From: Haloechinothrix sp033042135
Lineage (GTDB): Bacteria > Actinomycetota > Actinomycetes > Mycobacteriales > Pseudonocardiaceae
Length of the DNA stretch: 64,000 nt
Direction of reading: 5' to 3'
Assembly (NCBI RefSeq): GCF_033042135.1
Contig: NZ_WBXM01000002.1
Coordinates: 186,001-250,000 of the forward strand
The notes under the pieces are model-generated. The model did no database searches. It was not told where the DNA came from and was given only the letters and a program-made list of their open reading frames with translations. A program made the position numbers and the translations under genes. This document shows positions 23,945 to 32,788 of the stretch, one piece after another (the stretch's first letter is position 1; the number at the start of each line of letters is the position of its first letter).

Positions 23945-26749
23945 ATGCTCTATGGGCGGGATGCGGAGCTGGCCAGGATCGAGGCGCTGCTCGACGGCGC
24001 GCGTGCCGGTCGCAGCGGGGCGTTGGTGCTACGCGGTGAGGCGGGTATCGGCAAGTCCGCGTTGCTGGAGCACGTCGCCGCCGCGGCGACGGACATGCGG
24101 GTGTTGCGCGGTACCGGCGTGGAATCCGAGGCTGACCTGCCGTTCGCCGGGCTGCATCTGCTGCTGTCCGGTGTGGTCGATCGAATTGGCAGGCTACCCG
24201 AGCCGCAGGCGGATGCGCTGCGCGCCGCGCTCGCACTGCAGCCTGCGCAGCCGGGCAGCCGGTACCTGGTCGGCCTTGGGGTGTTGACGCTGCTGGCCGA
24301 GCTGGCCGAGGACGGGCCTGTGCTGTGCCTGGCCGACGACGCGCACTGGCTCGATCACGGCTCGGCGGAAGCGCTGCTGTTCGCGGCACGCAGGCTGGAG
24401 GCCGAGGGCGTGGTAATGCTGTTCGTCGCGCGCGACCTGCACGCCCCGTCGTTCTCCTCACCGGGCCTTGCCGAGCTCCGGCTCGGGAGGTTGGATGACG
24501 AGGCCGCCGCTGAGTTCCTCGCCGAGCATGCCGGTGACCTGCCACGGCACGTGCGTGCGCAGATCCTGCACGAGTCCGGCGGAAACCCACTGGCGTTGCG
24601 GGAACTTCCCGTCGCGCAGCGCGAGGGGTTGCTGGTGGCCGACCCGTACCGCGATGCGGCGCGGTTGCCGGTACACAGCAGGATCCAGGAGATCTTCGCC
24701 GATCGGATCGCCGCGCTGCCCGAGGCCACTCAGCTCGCGCTGCTGGTGGCCGCAGCCGACTCCACCGGGGAACTCGCCGTGGTGCTCCCCGCGGCGCAGC
24801 GGCTGGGTGCGGGGATCGATGATCTGGAGTCCGCCGAGGATCGGCAACTGGTGCGCACCGTGGAGGGTCGGGTGGCGTTCCGGCATCCGCTGATGCGCAC
24901 CGCCGTGTACCAGAACGCGACGCTTGTCAAGCGGCTGCGCACACACCAGGCCCTCGCCGAGGTTTTCGCCGAGCGTGACGACATCTGCCAGCGTGCCTGG
25001 CATCTGGCCGCGGCCAGTACGGGACCCGACGAGGAGGTGGCTGCCCTGCTCGAACGGGCGGCTGAGGCTGACCAGGCGGTTGGCGGCTTCGGCTCGGTCG
25101 CCGCCGCGTATGAGCGGGCGGCCTCGATGAGCCCTGATCCCTCGGAGAAAGTGCGGCGGCTGACCGAGGCGGCGCGGTGGGCTTTCGATTCCGGGCAGCT
25201 CGATCGCGCGGCTACGCTGGCCGATACCGCGAGCGCGCTGACAGGCGACCCGGAGACCCGGACGACCATCGCGTTCATCAACGCCAGCGTCGCCGACGAG
25301 CAGAACCGGCCGATGGAGGCGCACCGGATCCTGCTGGATGAGGCGTGCTCGCTCGGTGCGCAGCCCAGTGGTGAGCAACGCACGGCGCAGCCCCTGATGT
25401 TCTTCTATGCGGTGGAAACGGCCTGGATGGCGGGAGATTTCGGTGCGTTGGACAGGGCCGCGCGGTTGGCAGCGGAGTACGCGGGGCAACAGCCCTTCCT
25501 CCCGGTGGAGCGGTTGGCGCGTGCCGCTGGCGGGCTCAACCACCGTACGGCGGGGGGCGTTGCCGACGGCGTGGCGGCGGTGCGGGAGCTGCTCGACCAG
25601 TACACTCAGCATGCCTATGGCCTTGGCGCGGTGAAGCTGACGCCGATGCTGGCATGGTGGCACCTGCTGCTCGGTGATCACCGAACGGCCCACGAGCTGG
25701 CGATGGAAACGGAGCGGTCCAGCCGCCGCCACGGCGCTATGGGGGCCCTGCCGCACGCGCTCGCGGTGCTGGCGCGCAGCCAGCTTCACCTCGGCCAGCA
25801 CGGCAACGCCAAGGCCAACGCCACGGAAGGGCTGCGGCTGGCCCGCGAGATCGGTCAACGGCAGACCGTGGGATACCTCGGTGCCGTGCTCGCCCATCTC
25901 GCTGCGTTGGAAGGAGACGAGGCCGGCTGCACCGCGCAGGTCGACGAGGTCCGTGGACTCGGCGGGGGACACAGCTCGTACCGGGCCTCCTGTGCGATGG
26001 CGCTGCTCGACCTCGGGCTGGGTAGGCACGAGGCCACGGCCGAACGGCTTACCGAGCTCGCGGCGGGCGCCAATCGCATGGACATCCTGTCAGGGATCCC
26101 CGACTTGGTCGAGGCCGTGACGCGGCTCGGCAAACCCGAAATCGCCGAGGAAGGACTGTCCTGGTACACCGCGTGGGCCGAGGCGGCCGGCCAGCCGTGG
26201 GCGCTCGCGGTGCTCGCGCGATGCCGGGCGTTGCTGGCAACCCTGCGCGCGGACGAGAGCGAGATCGAGCAGTATTTCGTCACGGCACTCGGCGAGCACC
26301 GGCGTGCGTCCGGCGCGGACGGGCGTGACGACACCAGCGCCGGAGCAGGGGATCGGCCATTCGAGCGGGCGCGCACCGAGCTGGTCTACGGCGAGTGGCT
26401 GCGGCGGTGCCGCCGCATGTCCGACGCCCGGCCCCACCTGCGGGGTGCGCGCGACACCTTCGAGCGGCTGGGCGCGGTGCCCTGGGCGGAGCGGGCTGCG
26501 GGCGAGCTCCGCGCCACGGGGGAAAGCCTCGCGTCCGAGGCGGACGAGGCAGGGCTGCTTGGCAGCCTCACCCCCCAGGAGTGGCAGGTGGTGCAGCTCG
26601 CCGCGACCGGGATGACCAACAGGGACATCGGATCGCAGCTCTTCTTGAGCCCGCGCACGGTCGGTTACCACCTGTACAAGGCGTATCCCAAGCTGGGCAT
26701 CGCCTCACGTGCGGAGCTCGGCAGGTTCGACTGGAGCGCTGCCCGCTGA
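23945..26749 (+). CDS. large LuxR-type (LAL) transcriptional regulator, copy 1
   Basis: A 934-residue regulator. The N-terminal AAA/STAND-type ATPase opens MLYGRDAELARIEALL and has Walker A GEAGIGKSA (~31-39) and a Walker B-like LCLADDAHWLD. A long TPR-like helical middle follows. The C-terminal LuxR helix-turn-helix is EWQVVQLAATGMTNRDIGSQLFLSPRTVGYHLY (~875-920). LAL proteins are ATP-dependent activators, often inside antibiotic clusters. A GTG at 23936 is an alternative start; there is no clear ribosome-binding site for either. It is flanked by two paralogous oxidoreductase genes, its probable targets, and has a full-length paralogue at 60719. Confidence 0.92.
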   Translation: MLYGRDAELARIEALLDGARAGRSGALVLRGEAGIGKSALLEHVAAAATDMRVLRGTGVESEADLPFAGLHLLLSGVVDRIGRLPEPQADALRAALALQPAQPGSRYLVGLGVLTLLAELAEDGPVLCLADDAHWLDHGSAEALLFAARRLEAEGVVMLFVARDLHAPSFSSPGLAELRLGRLDDEAAAEFLAEHAGDLPRHVRAQILHESGGNPLALRELPVAQREGLLVADPYRDAARLPVHSRIQEIFADRIAALPEATQLALLVAAADSTGELAVVLPAAQRLGAGIDDLESAEDRQLVRTVEGRVAFRHPLMRTAVYQNATLVKRLRTHQALAEVFAERDDICQRAWHLAAASTGPDEEVAALLERAAEADQAVGGFGSVAAAYERAASMSPDPSEKVRRLTEAARWAFDSGQLDRAATLADTASALTGDPETRTTIAFINASVADEQNRPMEAHRILLDEACSLGAQPSGEQRTAQPLMFFYAVETAWMAGDFGALDRAARLAAEYAGQQPFLPVERLARAAGGLNHRTAGGVADGVAAVRELLDQYTQHAYGLGAVKLTPMLAWWHLLLGDHRTAHELAMETERSSRRHGAMGALPHALAVLARSQLHLGQHGNAKANATEGLRLAREIGQRQTVGYLGAVLAHLAALEGDEAGCTAQVDEVRGLGGGHSSYRASCAMALLDLGLGRHEATAERLTELAAGANRMDILSGIPDLVEAVTRLGKPEIAEEGLSWYTAWAEAAGQPWALAVLARCRALLATLRADESEIEQYFVTALGEHRRASGADGRDDTSAGAGDRPFERARTELVYGEWLRRCRRMSDARPHLRGARDTFERLGAVPWAERAAGELRATGESLASEADEAGLLGSLTPQEWQVVQLAATGMTNRDIGSQLFLSPRTVGYHLYKAYPKLGIASRAELGRFDWSAAR

Positions 26750-26843
26750 TCACCAGCGCGATCCTACGCCGGCTTCCCGTGCTCGCGACCATCAGGACTG
26801 GCGAAAGCCCAGTCAGTTGACGGATTCGGGCCGGAACGATCCA

Positions 26844-26856
26844 CCTTACGGTAAGG
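26844..26856 (+). promoter_or_regulatory. palindrome CCTTACGGTAAGG
   Basis: A perfect 6-1-6 palindrome located 69 bases before the oxidoreductase start at 26925, sharing the TTAC(C)GGTAA core with the site at 23925. Candidate LAL-regulator operator. Confidence 0.5.
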
Positions 26857-26924
26857 GCGTAGCACTATCCGCGCATCGTGGTCGAGCCGGCCAGCTCGAC
26901 CGAAGCAGGCAGGAGTATCGCGAC

Positions 26925-27908
26925 ATGTACGCCATCCGGCAGCATGAGTTCGGGCCAGCCGAGGTCCTTCGTTACGAGGAGGTTCCCGAGCCGGAGCCGG
27001 GACCCGGCCAGGTGCGTATCCGTATGGAGGCGGCAGGAGTGCACTGGCTGGATGCGGTCATCCGGGCGGGCGCCGCCGACAGGCTTCCGTTCCCGTTGCC
27101 CGAGCTTCCGATCATCCCGGGACGGGAAGTAGCAGGTCGTATCGACGAGCTAGGGTCCGGGGTGGACCGGGCGTGGCTCGGTTCCCGGGTCGTCACGCAC
27201 CTGGGTCTTGTCAGTGGCGCCTACGCCGAGTTTGCCGTGCGGGAACTGCAAGCGGTCCACCCGCTGCCCTCCGGAGTCACCAGCGAGGTCGCCGTCGCCA
27301 TGATCGGCGCGGGACGTATCGCGATAGGAATCACGTCGCTGGCCCAGGTGTCACCGGATGACGTGGTGATCGTCACCGATGCGGGCGGCGGCGTCGGGTA
27401 CCTGGTGGCACAGGCGGCTCGCAACAGCGGCGCTGCCACGCTGGCGCTTGTGGACGGTTCTGCGGCGGGAGACCGCGTGTACCGGATGGGGGTCGAGGCC
27501 GTGGTCGACTGCGAGCAACCCGCGTGGCAGGAGCGCCTGCGCGAGGAACTCGGGCCGCGCGAGGCCACGATCGTCTTCGACGGGGTCGGTGGCGACGTCG
27601 GCACGGCCACCCTCGAACTGCTCCGGGTAGGCGGGCAGTTCGTGATGCACGCCTGGCGCCCCGCGAACGGTCCGCCGGAGCTGTCCTCCGACGAGATCTA
27701 CGGGCGCGGGTTGACTGCCAGCGCCGCCAACGGTGAGCGGCTTGACCGGCGTGGTGGCTCGCGATGCCTCGAAGCGCATGCGCTGGCCGAAGCCGGCGCG
27801 GGTAGGCTCACTCCGGCGCTGCACAGTTTCCACCTCGCCGACGCCGCCAAGGCGCATCGCGCGCTGGAAGCCGGTGAGACCCGCGGCACCGTGGTGCTGA
27901 CCGCGTGA
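26925..27908 (+). CDS. MDR superfamily NADPH:quinone oxidoreductase-like protein (copy 2)
   Basis: A 327-residue paralogue of the protein at 22892: GroES-like domain (LRYEEVPEPEPGPGQVRIRME, PGREVAGRIDELGSGVDRAWLG), Rossmann GGGVGYLVAQAA and an FDGVGGDVGTATLELLRVGGQ strand-loop. No zinc ligands were seen. AGGAG lies about nine bases before the ATG. It stands alone downstream of the LAL gene with its own promoter palindrome. The substrate is unknown; detoxification of an electrophile or quinone is the family norm. Confidence 0.85.
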   Translation: MYAIRQHEFGPAEVLRYEEVPEPEPGPGQVRIRMEAAGVHWLDAVIRAGAADRLPFPLPELPIIPGREVAGRIDELGSGVDRAWLGSRVVTHLGLVSGAYAEFAVRELQAVHPLPSGVTSEVAVAMIGAGRIAIGITSLAQVSPDDVVIVTDAGGGVGYLVAQAARNSGAATLALVDGSAAGDRVYRMGVEAVVDCEQPAWQERLREELGPREATIVFDGVGGDVGTATLELLRVGGQFVMHAWRPANGPPELSSDEIYGRGLTASAANGERLDRRGGSRCLEAHALAEAGAGRLTPALHSFHLADAAKAHRALEAGETRGTVVLTA

Positions 27909-27909
27909 A

Positions 27910-27957
27910 ACCGGCCCGACCCCGCCGTGGCGGCAGCCTTCGCGAAGCCGGGCCGGT
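27910..27957. terminator. hairpin between convergent oxidoreductase and ABC permease genes
   Basis: Arms ACCGGCCCG and CGGGCCGGT enclosing 30 bases, in the only gap between the two convergent genes; can serve both strands. Confidence 0.5.
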
Positions 27958-27968
27958 GCGTGCGGCCG

Positions 27969-28838
27969 TCAGGTGATGTCGCGCCGCTGGGTGGCCATCC
28001 AGCCGCCGCCGAAGACGATGGCCGACCAGCCCACGAAGATCAGCCCCGACAGCCACCAGGCGTGTGCCCCGGTGGCACCGGCCGCGGCGCGCATCGCGGT
28101 ATCCACCCAATCCGGGACGGTGTCGGCGGCGCCGAGGAACAGCTCTGCCGCCATCGATCCCGTGACCCCGTTGATGGAGCCGTTGGGTAGGAAGCCGATG
28201 ACCTCGGGGGCGTGGATCGTCAGGATGAAGTGGGCGCCGTTCTCGATGGCCAGGAAGTACAGGATGAGCAGGGTCACGACCGCGGGGACGTTGCGGATCA
28301 ACGCGCCTGCCCCGACGCCGAATAGGGTCATCAGGATGCTGGCGAGGACGCCGACCATGGCCATACTGATCCAGCCCCCTGCGGTCGGCATGCGATCCGG
28401 GTCGGTGGAGACGAGGATGCCGATCGCCACCGCCGCGACGATGGCCAGCCCGTAGAAGGCTCCCCACCCGATGTAGACCAGCAGCTTCGCGGTCAGCGCG
28501 GACACCCGGTTCGGCGCGGTGAGGAAGGTCGTGGTGATCGTCTTGCTGGAGAACTCCGAGCTGATCGCCAGCGCGCCGAACACCAGGGGGAACAGCGTCG
28601 CGAGGTTGATGCTCCTGGCGATGGCGAAGTAGCTCACGATCCAATCGCGGGAGTCGATGCCGAGCGCTATCTCGAGATCCCTTGGTGCATCGTCCTGCAA
28701 CGTGTCGACGAACGCGGTGCCGAGGAAGCCGGTACCCACTGCCCAACCGAAGGCGACCAGGACGGTGGGGATCAGCAGAGCCCACCACAGGTGGGTGGTC
28801 GTGATCTTGCGGAACTCGGATTTGACGAGCCTGCTCAT
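27969..28838 (-). CDS. ABC-2 family permease (multi-TM)
   Basis: A 289-residue membrane protein of about six TM helices opening MSRLVKSEFRKITTTHLWWALLI, the ABC2_membrane_3-like pattern. The large extracytoplasmic loop contains DTLQDDAPRDLEIALGIDSRDW. Its ATG overlaps the stop of the ATPase gene (ATGA), so they form one transporter. A start six codons upstream is possible but lies inside the ATPase reading frame. Substrate unknown. Confidence 0.85.
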   Translation of the reverse strand: MSRLVKSEFRKITTTHLWWALLIPTVLVAFGWAVGTGFLGTAFVDTLQDDAPRDLEIALGIDSRDWIVSYFAIARSINLATLFPLVFGALAISSEFSSKTITTTFLTAPNRVSALTAKLLVYIGWGAFYGLAIVAAVAIGILVSTDPDRMPTAGGWISMAMVGVLASILMTLFGVGAGALIRNVPAVVTLLILYFLAIENGAHFILTIHAPEVIGFLPNGSINGVTGSMAAELFLGAADTVPDWVDTAMRAAAGATGAHAWWLSGLIFVGWSAIVFGGGWMATQRRDIT

Positions 28839-29926
28839 CGGTCCTGCCCTCCCCACGACGTGCCGCCTTGCTCCGGGCTCTGGTCCCCGGCCTGCGGTGG
28901 AGCCTCACCCTGCTGGGGCGGTGGCTGCCACGGTTGCTGGACGGGCCCCCCACCAGGCAGCGGACCGCCGGGCGGCGGAACCTGGCCGGATGGCTGGTTA
29001 TAGGCGTGCTGCGGGGCGGCGGCGTACTGCCCGCTGGTGAGCTGGAAGTACAGCTGCTCCAGGTCGACGCGTTCCTCCTCGACGCCGTACATAGCCACGC
29101 CCGCCGCGGCGGCGATATCGCCGACCTGCTTCACCGACGCGCCCTCGACGGCGATCCGGCCGTCCTGAAGAGAGGAGACGTTGGTAATCTGTCGCTCGCT
29201 GAGGGCGGTGACCAGCGCCTGCGGGTCGCCCGCCGCCACGAAGACCCGGGGGCGCTGCGAACGCCGCAGGTCTTCCAGCTGCCCGTAGTACATCGTCTGG
29301 CCCCTGCTGATGATGACGACCTGGTCGATGGTCTGCTCCACCTCGGCGAGCAGGTGGCTCGACACCAGTACCGTGCGCCCCTGCTGCGCGAAGCCGCGCA
29401 GGAACTGGCGCAGCCAGGCGATCCCCTCCGGGTCGAGGCCGTTGCCTGGCTCGTCGAGCACGAGCACCTGGGGGTCACCCAGCAGGGCGGTGGCCAGCGC
29501 GAGCCGCTGTCGCATACCCAGCGAGTAGCCGCCGACCTTGCGGTCGGCCGCGCCGGACAGCCCGACGAGATGGAGCAGCTCGTCGGCCCGCTGGTCGCCG
29601 ACCCCGATGGCGGCGGCGAAGACGCGCAGGTGGTTGCGGGCGGTGCGGCGCGGGTGGAAGCTCTGTGCTTCGAGCACTGCTCCCACGACGGAGGCGGGAT
29701 TGCCGAGCTCGTTGAAACGGCAACCGTTGATCATCGCGATCCCGGAGGTCGGTCTGACCAGACCGAGGATCATGCGTAGCGTGGTCGTCTTGCCCGCGCC
29801 GTTGGGGCCGAGGAACCCGGTCACCGAACCGGGCTCCACCTTGAAGCTCAGGTTCTGTACGGCGGGGACCGTACCGAACGTCTTGCTGATGCCCTCGACG
29901 GCGATCCGGCCGCTCCCATCGTGCAT
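28835..29926 (-). CDS. ABC transporter ATP-binding protein with Pro/Gln-rich tail
   Basis: A 363-residue ATPase with Walker A GPNGAGKTTTLRMI, a variant signature YSLGMRQRLALA, Walker B VLVLDEPGNGLDPEGI and H-loop SSHLLAE. These are typical of the bacitracin-exporter (BcrA) type, in which SLGM replaces SGGQ. After a regulatory domain (~225-300) comes a Pro/Gln/Gly-rich low-complexity tail (~305-363) ending GGTSWGGQDR, absent from most relatives. GGAGGCGAC precedes the ATG. First gene of a two-gene minus-strand operon with the permease. Confidence 0.9.
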   Translation of the reverse strand: MHDGSGRIAVEGISKTFGTVPAVQNLSFKVEPGSVTGFLGPNGAGKTTTLRMILGLVRPTSGIAMINGCRFNELGNPASVVGAVLEAQSFHPRRTARNHLRVFAAAIGVGDQRADELLHLVGLSGAADRKVGGYSLGMRQRLALATALLGDPQVLVLDEPGNGLDPEGIAWLRQFLRGFAQQGRTVLVSSHLLAEVEQTIDQVVIISRGQTMYYGQLEDLRRSQRPRVFVAAGDPQALVTALSERQITNVSSLQDGRIAVEGASVKQVGDIAAAAGVAMYGVEEERVDLEQLYFQLTSGQYAAAPQHAYNQPSGQVPPPGGPLPGGGPVQQPWQPPPQQGEAPPQAGDQSPEQGGTSWGGQDR

Positions 29927-30099
29927 GTCGCCTCCCTGATCACGCGCCTACTGGGGAGCCATCTTGCCCCATACCCGGGTCGGCGGTTCGAGGGTGGGGC
30001 GGGTGTGGCGATGTGGGACCGGTCACCGAGGGGGCGGTCGCGGGTAACGGTGCGGTCGGCATGGCTACCCCGTGCGGCGAGCCGCCGCATCATCGCCTA

Positions 30100-30179
30100 C
30101 ACTGGAAAGTGGCGGCCCGCTCCCGGTGACCCCCAGGCTGGTTGAGCGGGCCGCCCCTTACTTTCTCCAGTGCCTTTTT
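30100..30179 (+). terminator. long imperfect hairpin followed by T run
   Basis: An inner 12-bp stem GGCGGCCCGCTC (30111) with GAGCGGGCCGCC (30144) and an outer CACTGGA (30100) with TCCAGTG (30166) are followed on the plus strand by CCTTTTTC. It lies past the stop of the minus-strand SHMT-like gene, for which it can act as a terminator. The T run, however, points to plus-strand termination, where no gene is visible. The remainder of 29927-30226 shows no gene. Confidence 0.5.
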
Positions 30180-30226
30180 CTCGACGGTCGCGTTGTCGGT
30201 GGGCGTGTCGCAGGACGGGGTCTCGG

Positions 30227-31639
30227 TTACGACGCGGGCGCGTGCGGCTCGGCCGCCGCAGGCGAGGCGGGTAACGGGAACGCGGCGCACAGCTGTTCCA
30301 CCTGGTCGCGTATCCTGCCGCGCACCGCCTCAGGTAGCTCGTAGTCCACGTCCGAATGGGGGACGGTCGCGCGCAACACCGTGTCGATCAGGCTCGCGCA
30401 CCGGCTCGCCTCCGCGGGGCCCATGCCGCGCGCCGCGAGCGTGTTCGTGCCGAGCTGGATACCGCTGCCTACTCGGGGCGGCTTGGCGTCCATGGGGAGC
30501 CGCTGCCTGCTGACCAGCAAGCCACAGGAGGCGAGCGCGCGTTCGGCGACGACGCCGGTGACGCCGCCGGAGAGCACGTCCACCACCACCGTGTGATTGT
30601 CCGTACCGTCGCTGAGAACCGGCCGTCCCGCACCGATGAGGCGGGTGGCTAGCGTGTGGGCGCTGGCCTTGATGCGGCGTGCCACCTCACCGAAATCAGC
30701 GCGCATCACCTGGTGCAGCGCGCAAGCCTTGGCCGCGAGCATGGTGCCGCGGTCGGGGCCGTGATGGGCCAGTGGAACCATCGCGTCACGGAGGCGAGCG
30801 CGTACCGAACGGTTCCCCGGTCCTGCGGGCATCGCCGCGTCGGCTCCGGCGAGCACCACGCCGCCGCTCAGCCCGTAGAGCTGGGCGTCGGTGCCGGTGG
30901 TCGTGACGTGGGCGTGATCGATCGGGTTGGGGTGCTCGCCCGCGACGACCAGCCCGGCCACCGAGGATATGTCGGCGAGCAGGATGGCACCGCAGTCGTC
31001 GGCGATCGTGCGGAGCCGGATGTAGTCGGGTGTGCGGGGGTAGGCGCTGGCACCGCACACGATCATCGCGGGGCGGTGGCGGCGAGCCAACTCAGCGAGA
31101 TGGTCGTAGTGGATCCGGCGGGTACCGTCGAGCCCGTACCCGACCACGTGGAAGTACCTGGCCACCGGGGAGTCCGGGGACGCGTGCAGGGGGTGGCCGC
31201 CGCTGTCTGTGTCGAGCGCGAGGATCGTGTCCCCCGAGGTGAGAAGGCCGAAGTACACCGCGAGGTTCGCGGCGGTGTGCGATTCGGGCAGCGGGTCGGC
31301 GTAGCTGGCGCCGAACGCCTGCCGCGCACGTTCGCAGGCCAGCCCTTCGATCGCGCGCCACGTGCGGGAACCGTCGTTGGCCATGCGCTCCTGGGAGGTA
31401 GGCAGCGGGCCCGGGCACACCGCGCCGGTCGCGCACGCCAGCACGGCTGGGGAGGTGGGGCTGGCCGACGCGAGCAGCGACAGCGTGCGGGACTGCTCCT
31501 CGTCGTCGCTGGCCATCAGGCGGAACAGCGCCGGATCGTCGCGGCGCAGGTAGCGCGCCGCTGGATCGATCGATCGCGTCATGGCTGGCAGGCCCGCTGA
31601 TCCACGGCCAGCGTGGTGCCGTGTTCGGGTGTGTCTCAC
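30227..31639 (-). CDS. serine hydroxymethyltransferase-like protein lacking the PLP lysine
   Basis: A 470-residue protein that follows the SHMT fold over its whole length: ANLAVYFGLLTSGDTIL, GGHP, LLADISSVAGLVVAGEHPNPIDHAH, then TTTGTDAQLYGLSGGVVLAG, and SDGTDNHTVVVDVLSG. At the position of the SHMT motif TTTTHKTL-GPRGG the lysine that forms the Schiff base is missing (Asp251/Ala252). The stacking His of DMAHVAGL is Ser226, and the YPGKRYYGG substrate loop is not conserved. Only three lysines exist in the protein (304, 324 and one near 400), none in that motif. Classical SHMT catalysis therefore looks impossible. GTG start with GAAAGGA. Downstream of the SARP gene on the same strand; possibly a repurposed or structural cluster protein. 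Confidence 0.85.
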   Translation of the reverse strand: MRHTRTRHHAGRGSAGLPAMTRSIDPAARYLRRDDPALFRLMASDDEEQSRTLSLLASASPTSPAVLACATGAVCPGPLPTSQERMANDGSRTWRAIEGLACERARQAFGASYADPLPESHTAANLAVYFGLLTSGDTILALDTDSGGHPLHASPDSPVARYFHVVGYGLDGTRRIHYDHLAELARRHRPAMIVCGASAYPRTPDYIRLRTIADDCGAILLADISSVAGLVVAGEHPNPIDHAHVTTTGTDAQLYGLSGGVVLAGADAAMPAGPGNRSVRARLRDAMVPLAHHGPDRGTMLAAKACALHQVMRADFGEVARRIKASAHTLATRLIGAGRPVLSDGTDNHTVVVDVLSGGVTGVVAERALASCGLLVSRQRLPMDAKPPRVGSGIQLGTNTLAARGMGPAEASRCASLIDTVLRATVPHSDVDYELPEAVRGRIRDQVEQLCAAFPLPASPAAAEPHAPAS

Positions 31640-31732
31640 CGGCCTGTCCTTTCTCCACGGGTCTCAACGGGCCGGGCTCCGGAAGGTGCCCGACCGTCGT
31701 ACGGCCGGAGTGTGGCCGTGCCGTTAGCGTCG

Positions 31733-32578
31733 TTAGCGGACCGGCACGCCCGCGGACAGCAGTTCGTGGTGGAGCTGCTGCAGCTCGGAGCTCGGTTCGA
31801 GACCGAGCTCGGTGTTGAGGGTCTTGCGCAACGAACGGTAGGCCTCCAGCGCTTCACTCCGCCGGCCGCTGCGGTCGAGCACCTGGATGAGCTGCGCGTG
31901 CAGCCCCTCGTCGAGCGGGTTGTCGGTCACGAGTGCTTTGAGCTCCCCGATGAGCTCGCGGTGCATACCGGCCGCCATTTCCGCTTGTATCCGCAGGTGA
32001 TGCGCGTTGCGCTTCTGCTCGTACAGTTCGACGGCGTCGGCGGTCAATCGGGGCCCGCATTCGACGTTGGCGATCGGTGGGCCGGACCACAGTGACAGCG
32101 CGGCGCGCAGCGTGCTCGCCGCCTCCTGGTGACGTTGCTCGTGCAGGGCTTGGCGGCCCTGGTGGCACAGTTGCCGGAAGACGAACACGTCGACCTGCAT
32201 CGGGTCGATCGCGAGCTGGTACCCGGGGGCCTTGGTCAGCAGCAGCCGGTCCGCGTCGAGTGCGATGCCTTCCCGTTCGATCAGCTTCCGCACCTGGTAC
32301 ACGTACGTCTGCAGGGTGGTGCGCACGCTCGGTGGCGGCGCGTCGGCCCACAGCTCCTCGACGAGGGCGTCGGACTGGACCACCCGGCCCGCTCGCAGCA
32401 ACAGCATGGCCAGCAGCTGCAACATCTTCGGCGCGGTGGGGGCACAGTCGCGGCCGTGGTGCAGTATCTCGAGTGGACCGAGCAGCGTGAATCGCAGGGG
32501 GTGCCCTGCCTGTTGCCGTAGCAAGTCGGTCGCCTGGTCGTTCGCCGTATCCCTACGAGCGAGGTCGGTTCGAAGCAT
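31733..32578 (-). CDS. SARP family (BTAD-containing) pathway activator
   Basis: A 281-residue Streptomyces antibiotic regulatory protein-type activator. It has an OmpR-like winged-helix domain (~28-105; LRFTLLGPLEILHHG, then TLQTYVYQVRKLIE) followed by the bacterial transcriptional activation domain (~115-275; LYEQKRNAHHLRIQAEMAAGMHRELIGELKALV). SARPs bind direct repeats 11 or 22 bp apart and switch on antibiotic clusters. ATG with AGGTGA upstream. It is divergent from the RiPP-like operon, and the shared promoter holds a 17-bp repeat with 22-bp period. Confidence 0.93.
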   Translation of the reverse strand: MLRTDLARRDTANDQATDLLRQQAGHPLRFTLLGPLEILHHGRDCAPTAPKMLQLLAMLLLRAGRVVQSDALVEELWADAPPPSVRTTLQTYVYQVRKLIEREGIALDADRLLLTKAPGYQLAIDPMQVDVFVFRQLCHQGRQALHEQRHQEAASTLRAALSLWSGPPIANVECGPRLTADAVELYEQKRNAHHLRIQAEMAAGMHRELIGELKALVTDNPLDEGLHAQLIQVLDRSGRRSEALEAYRSLRKTLNTELGLEPSSELQQLHHELLSAGVPVR

Positions 32579-32699
32579 CGTGCGTCACCTCGGCGTGTTC
32601 GAAGATGCGGTCCGTGACCTCTCCTGAGCCCACGGGGGCTGCGTTACACGCTGGCAGCGACCGGACGGGTACGGACAGTGTTGGCCGCACGAAGGTGAT

Positions 32700-32738
32700 G
32701 GTGCGCTGTTCCCGGGCCATTGGTGCGCCGTTCCCAGG
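32700..32738. promoter_or_regulatory. SARP-type operator: 17-bp direct repeats with 22-bp period
   Basis: GGTGCGCTGTTCCCGGG (32700-32716) and GGTGCGCCGTTCCCAGG (32722-32738) differ at two bases and start exactly 22 bp, two helical turns, apart. This is the spacing expected for SARP operators. The site is between the SARP start (32578) and the precursor peptide start (32852). Confidence 0.65.
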
Positions 32739-32788
32739 CGGGATGTGAAAAACGCATTGCCGACGCATGCGCCGCGCACTGGTTGTCG

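Noticed and set aside
29960..30060. tRNA-like GGTTCGA segment
   Set aside because: No acceptor stem or cloverleaf can be built around it; the match is a chance T-loop-like sequence.
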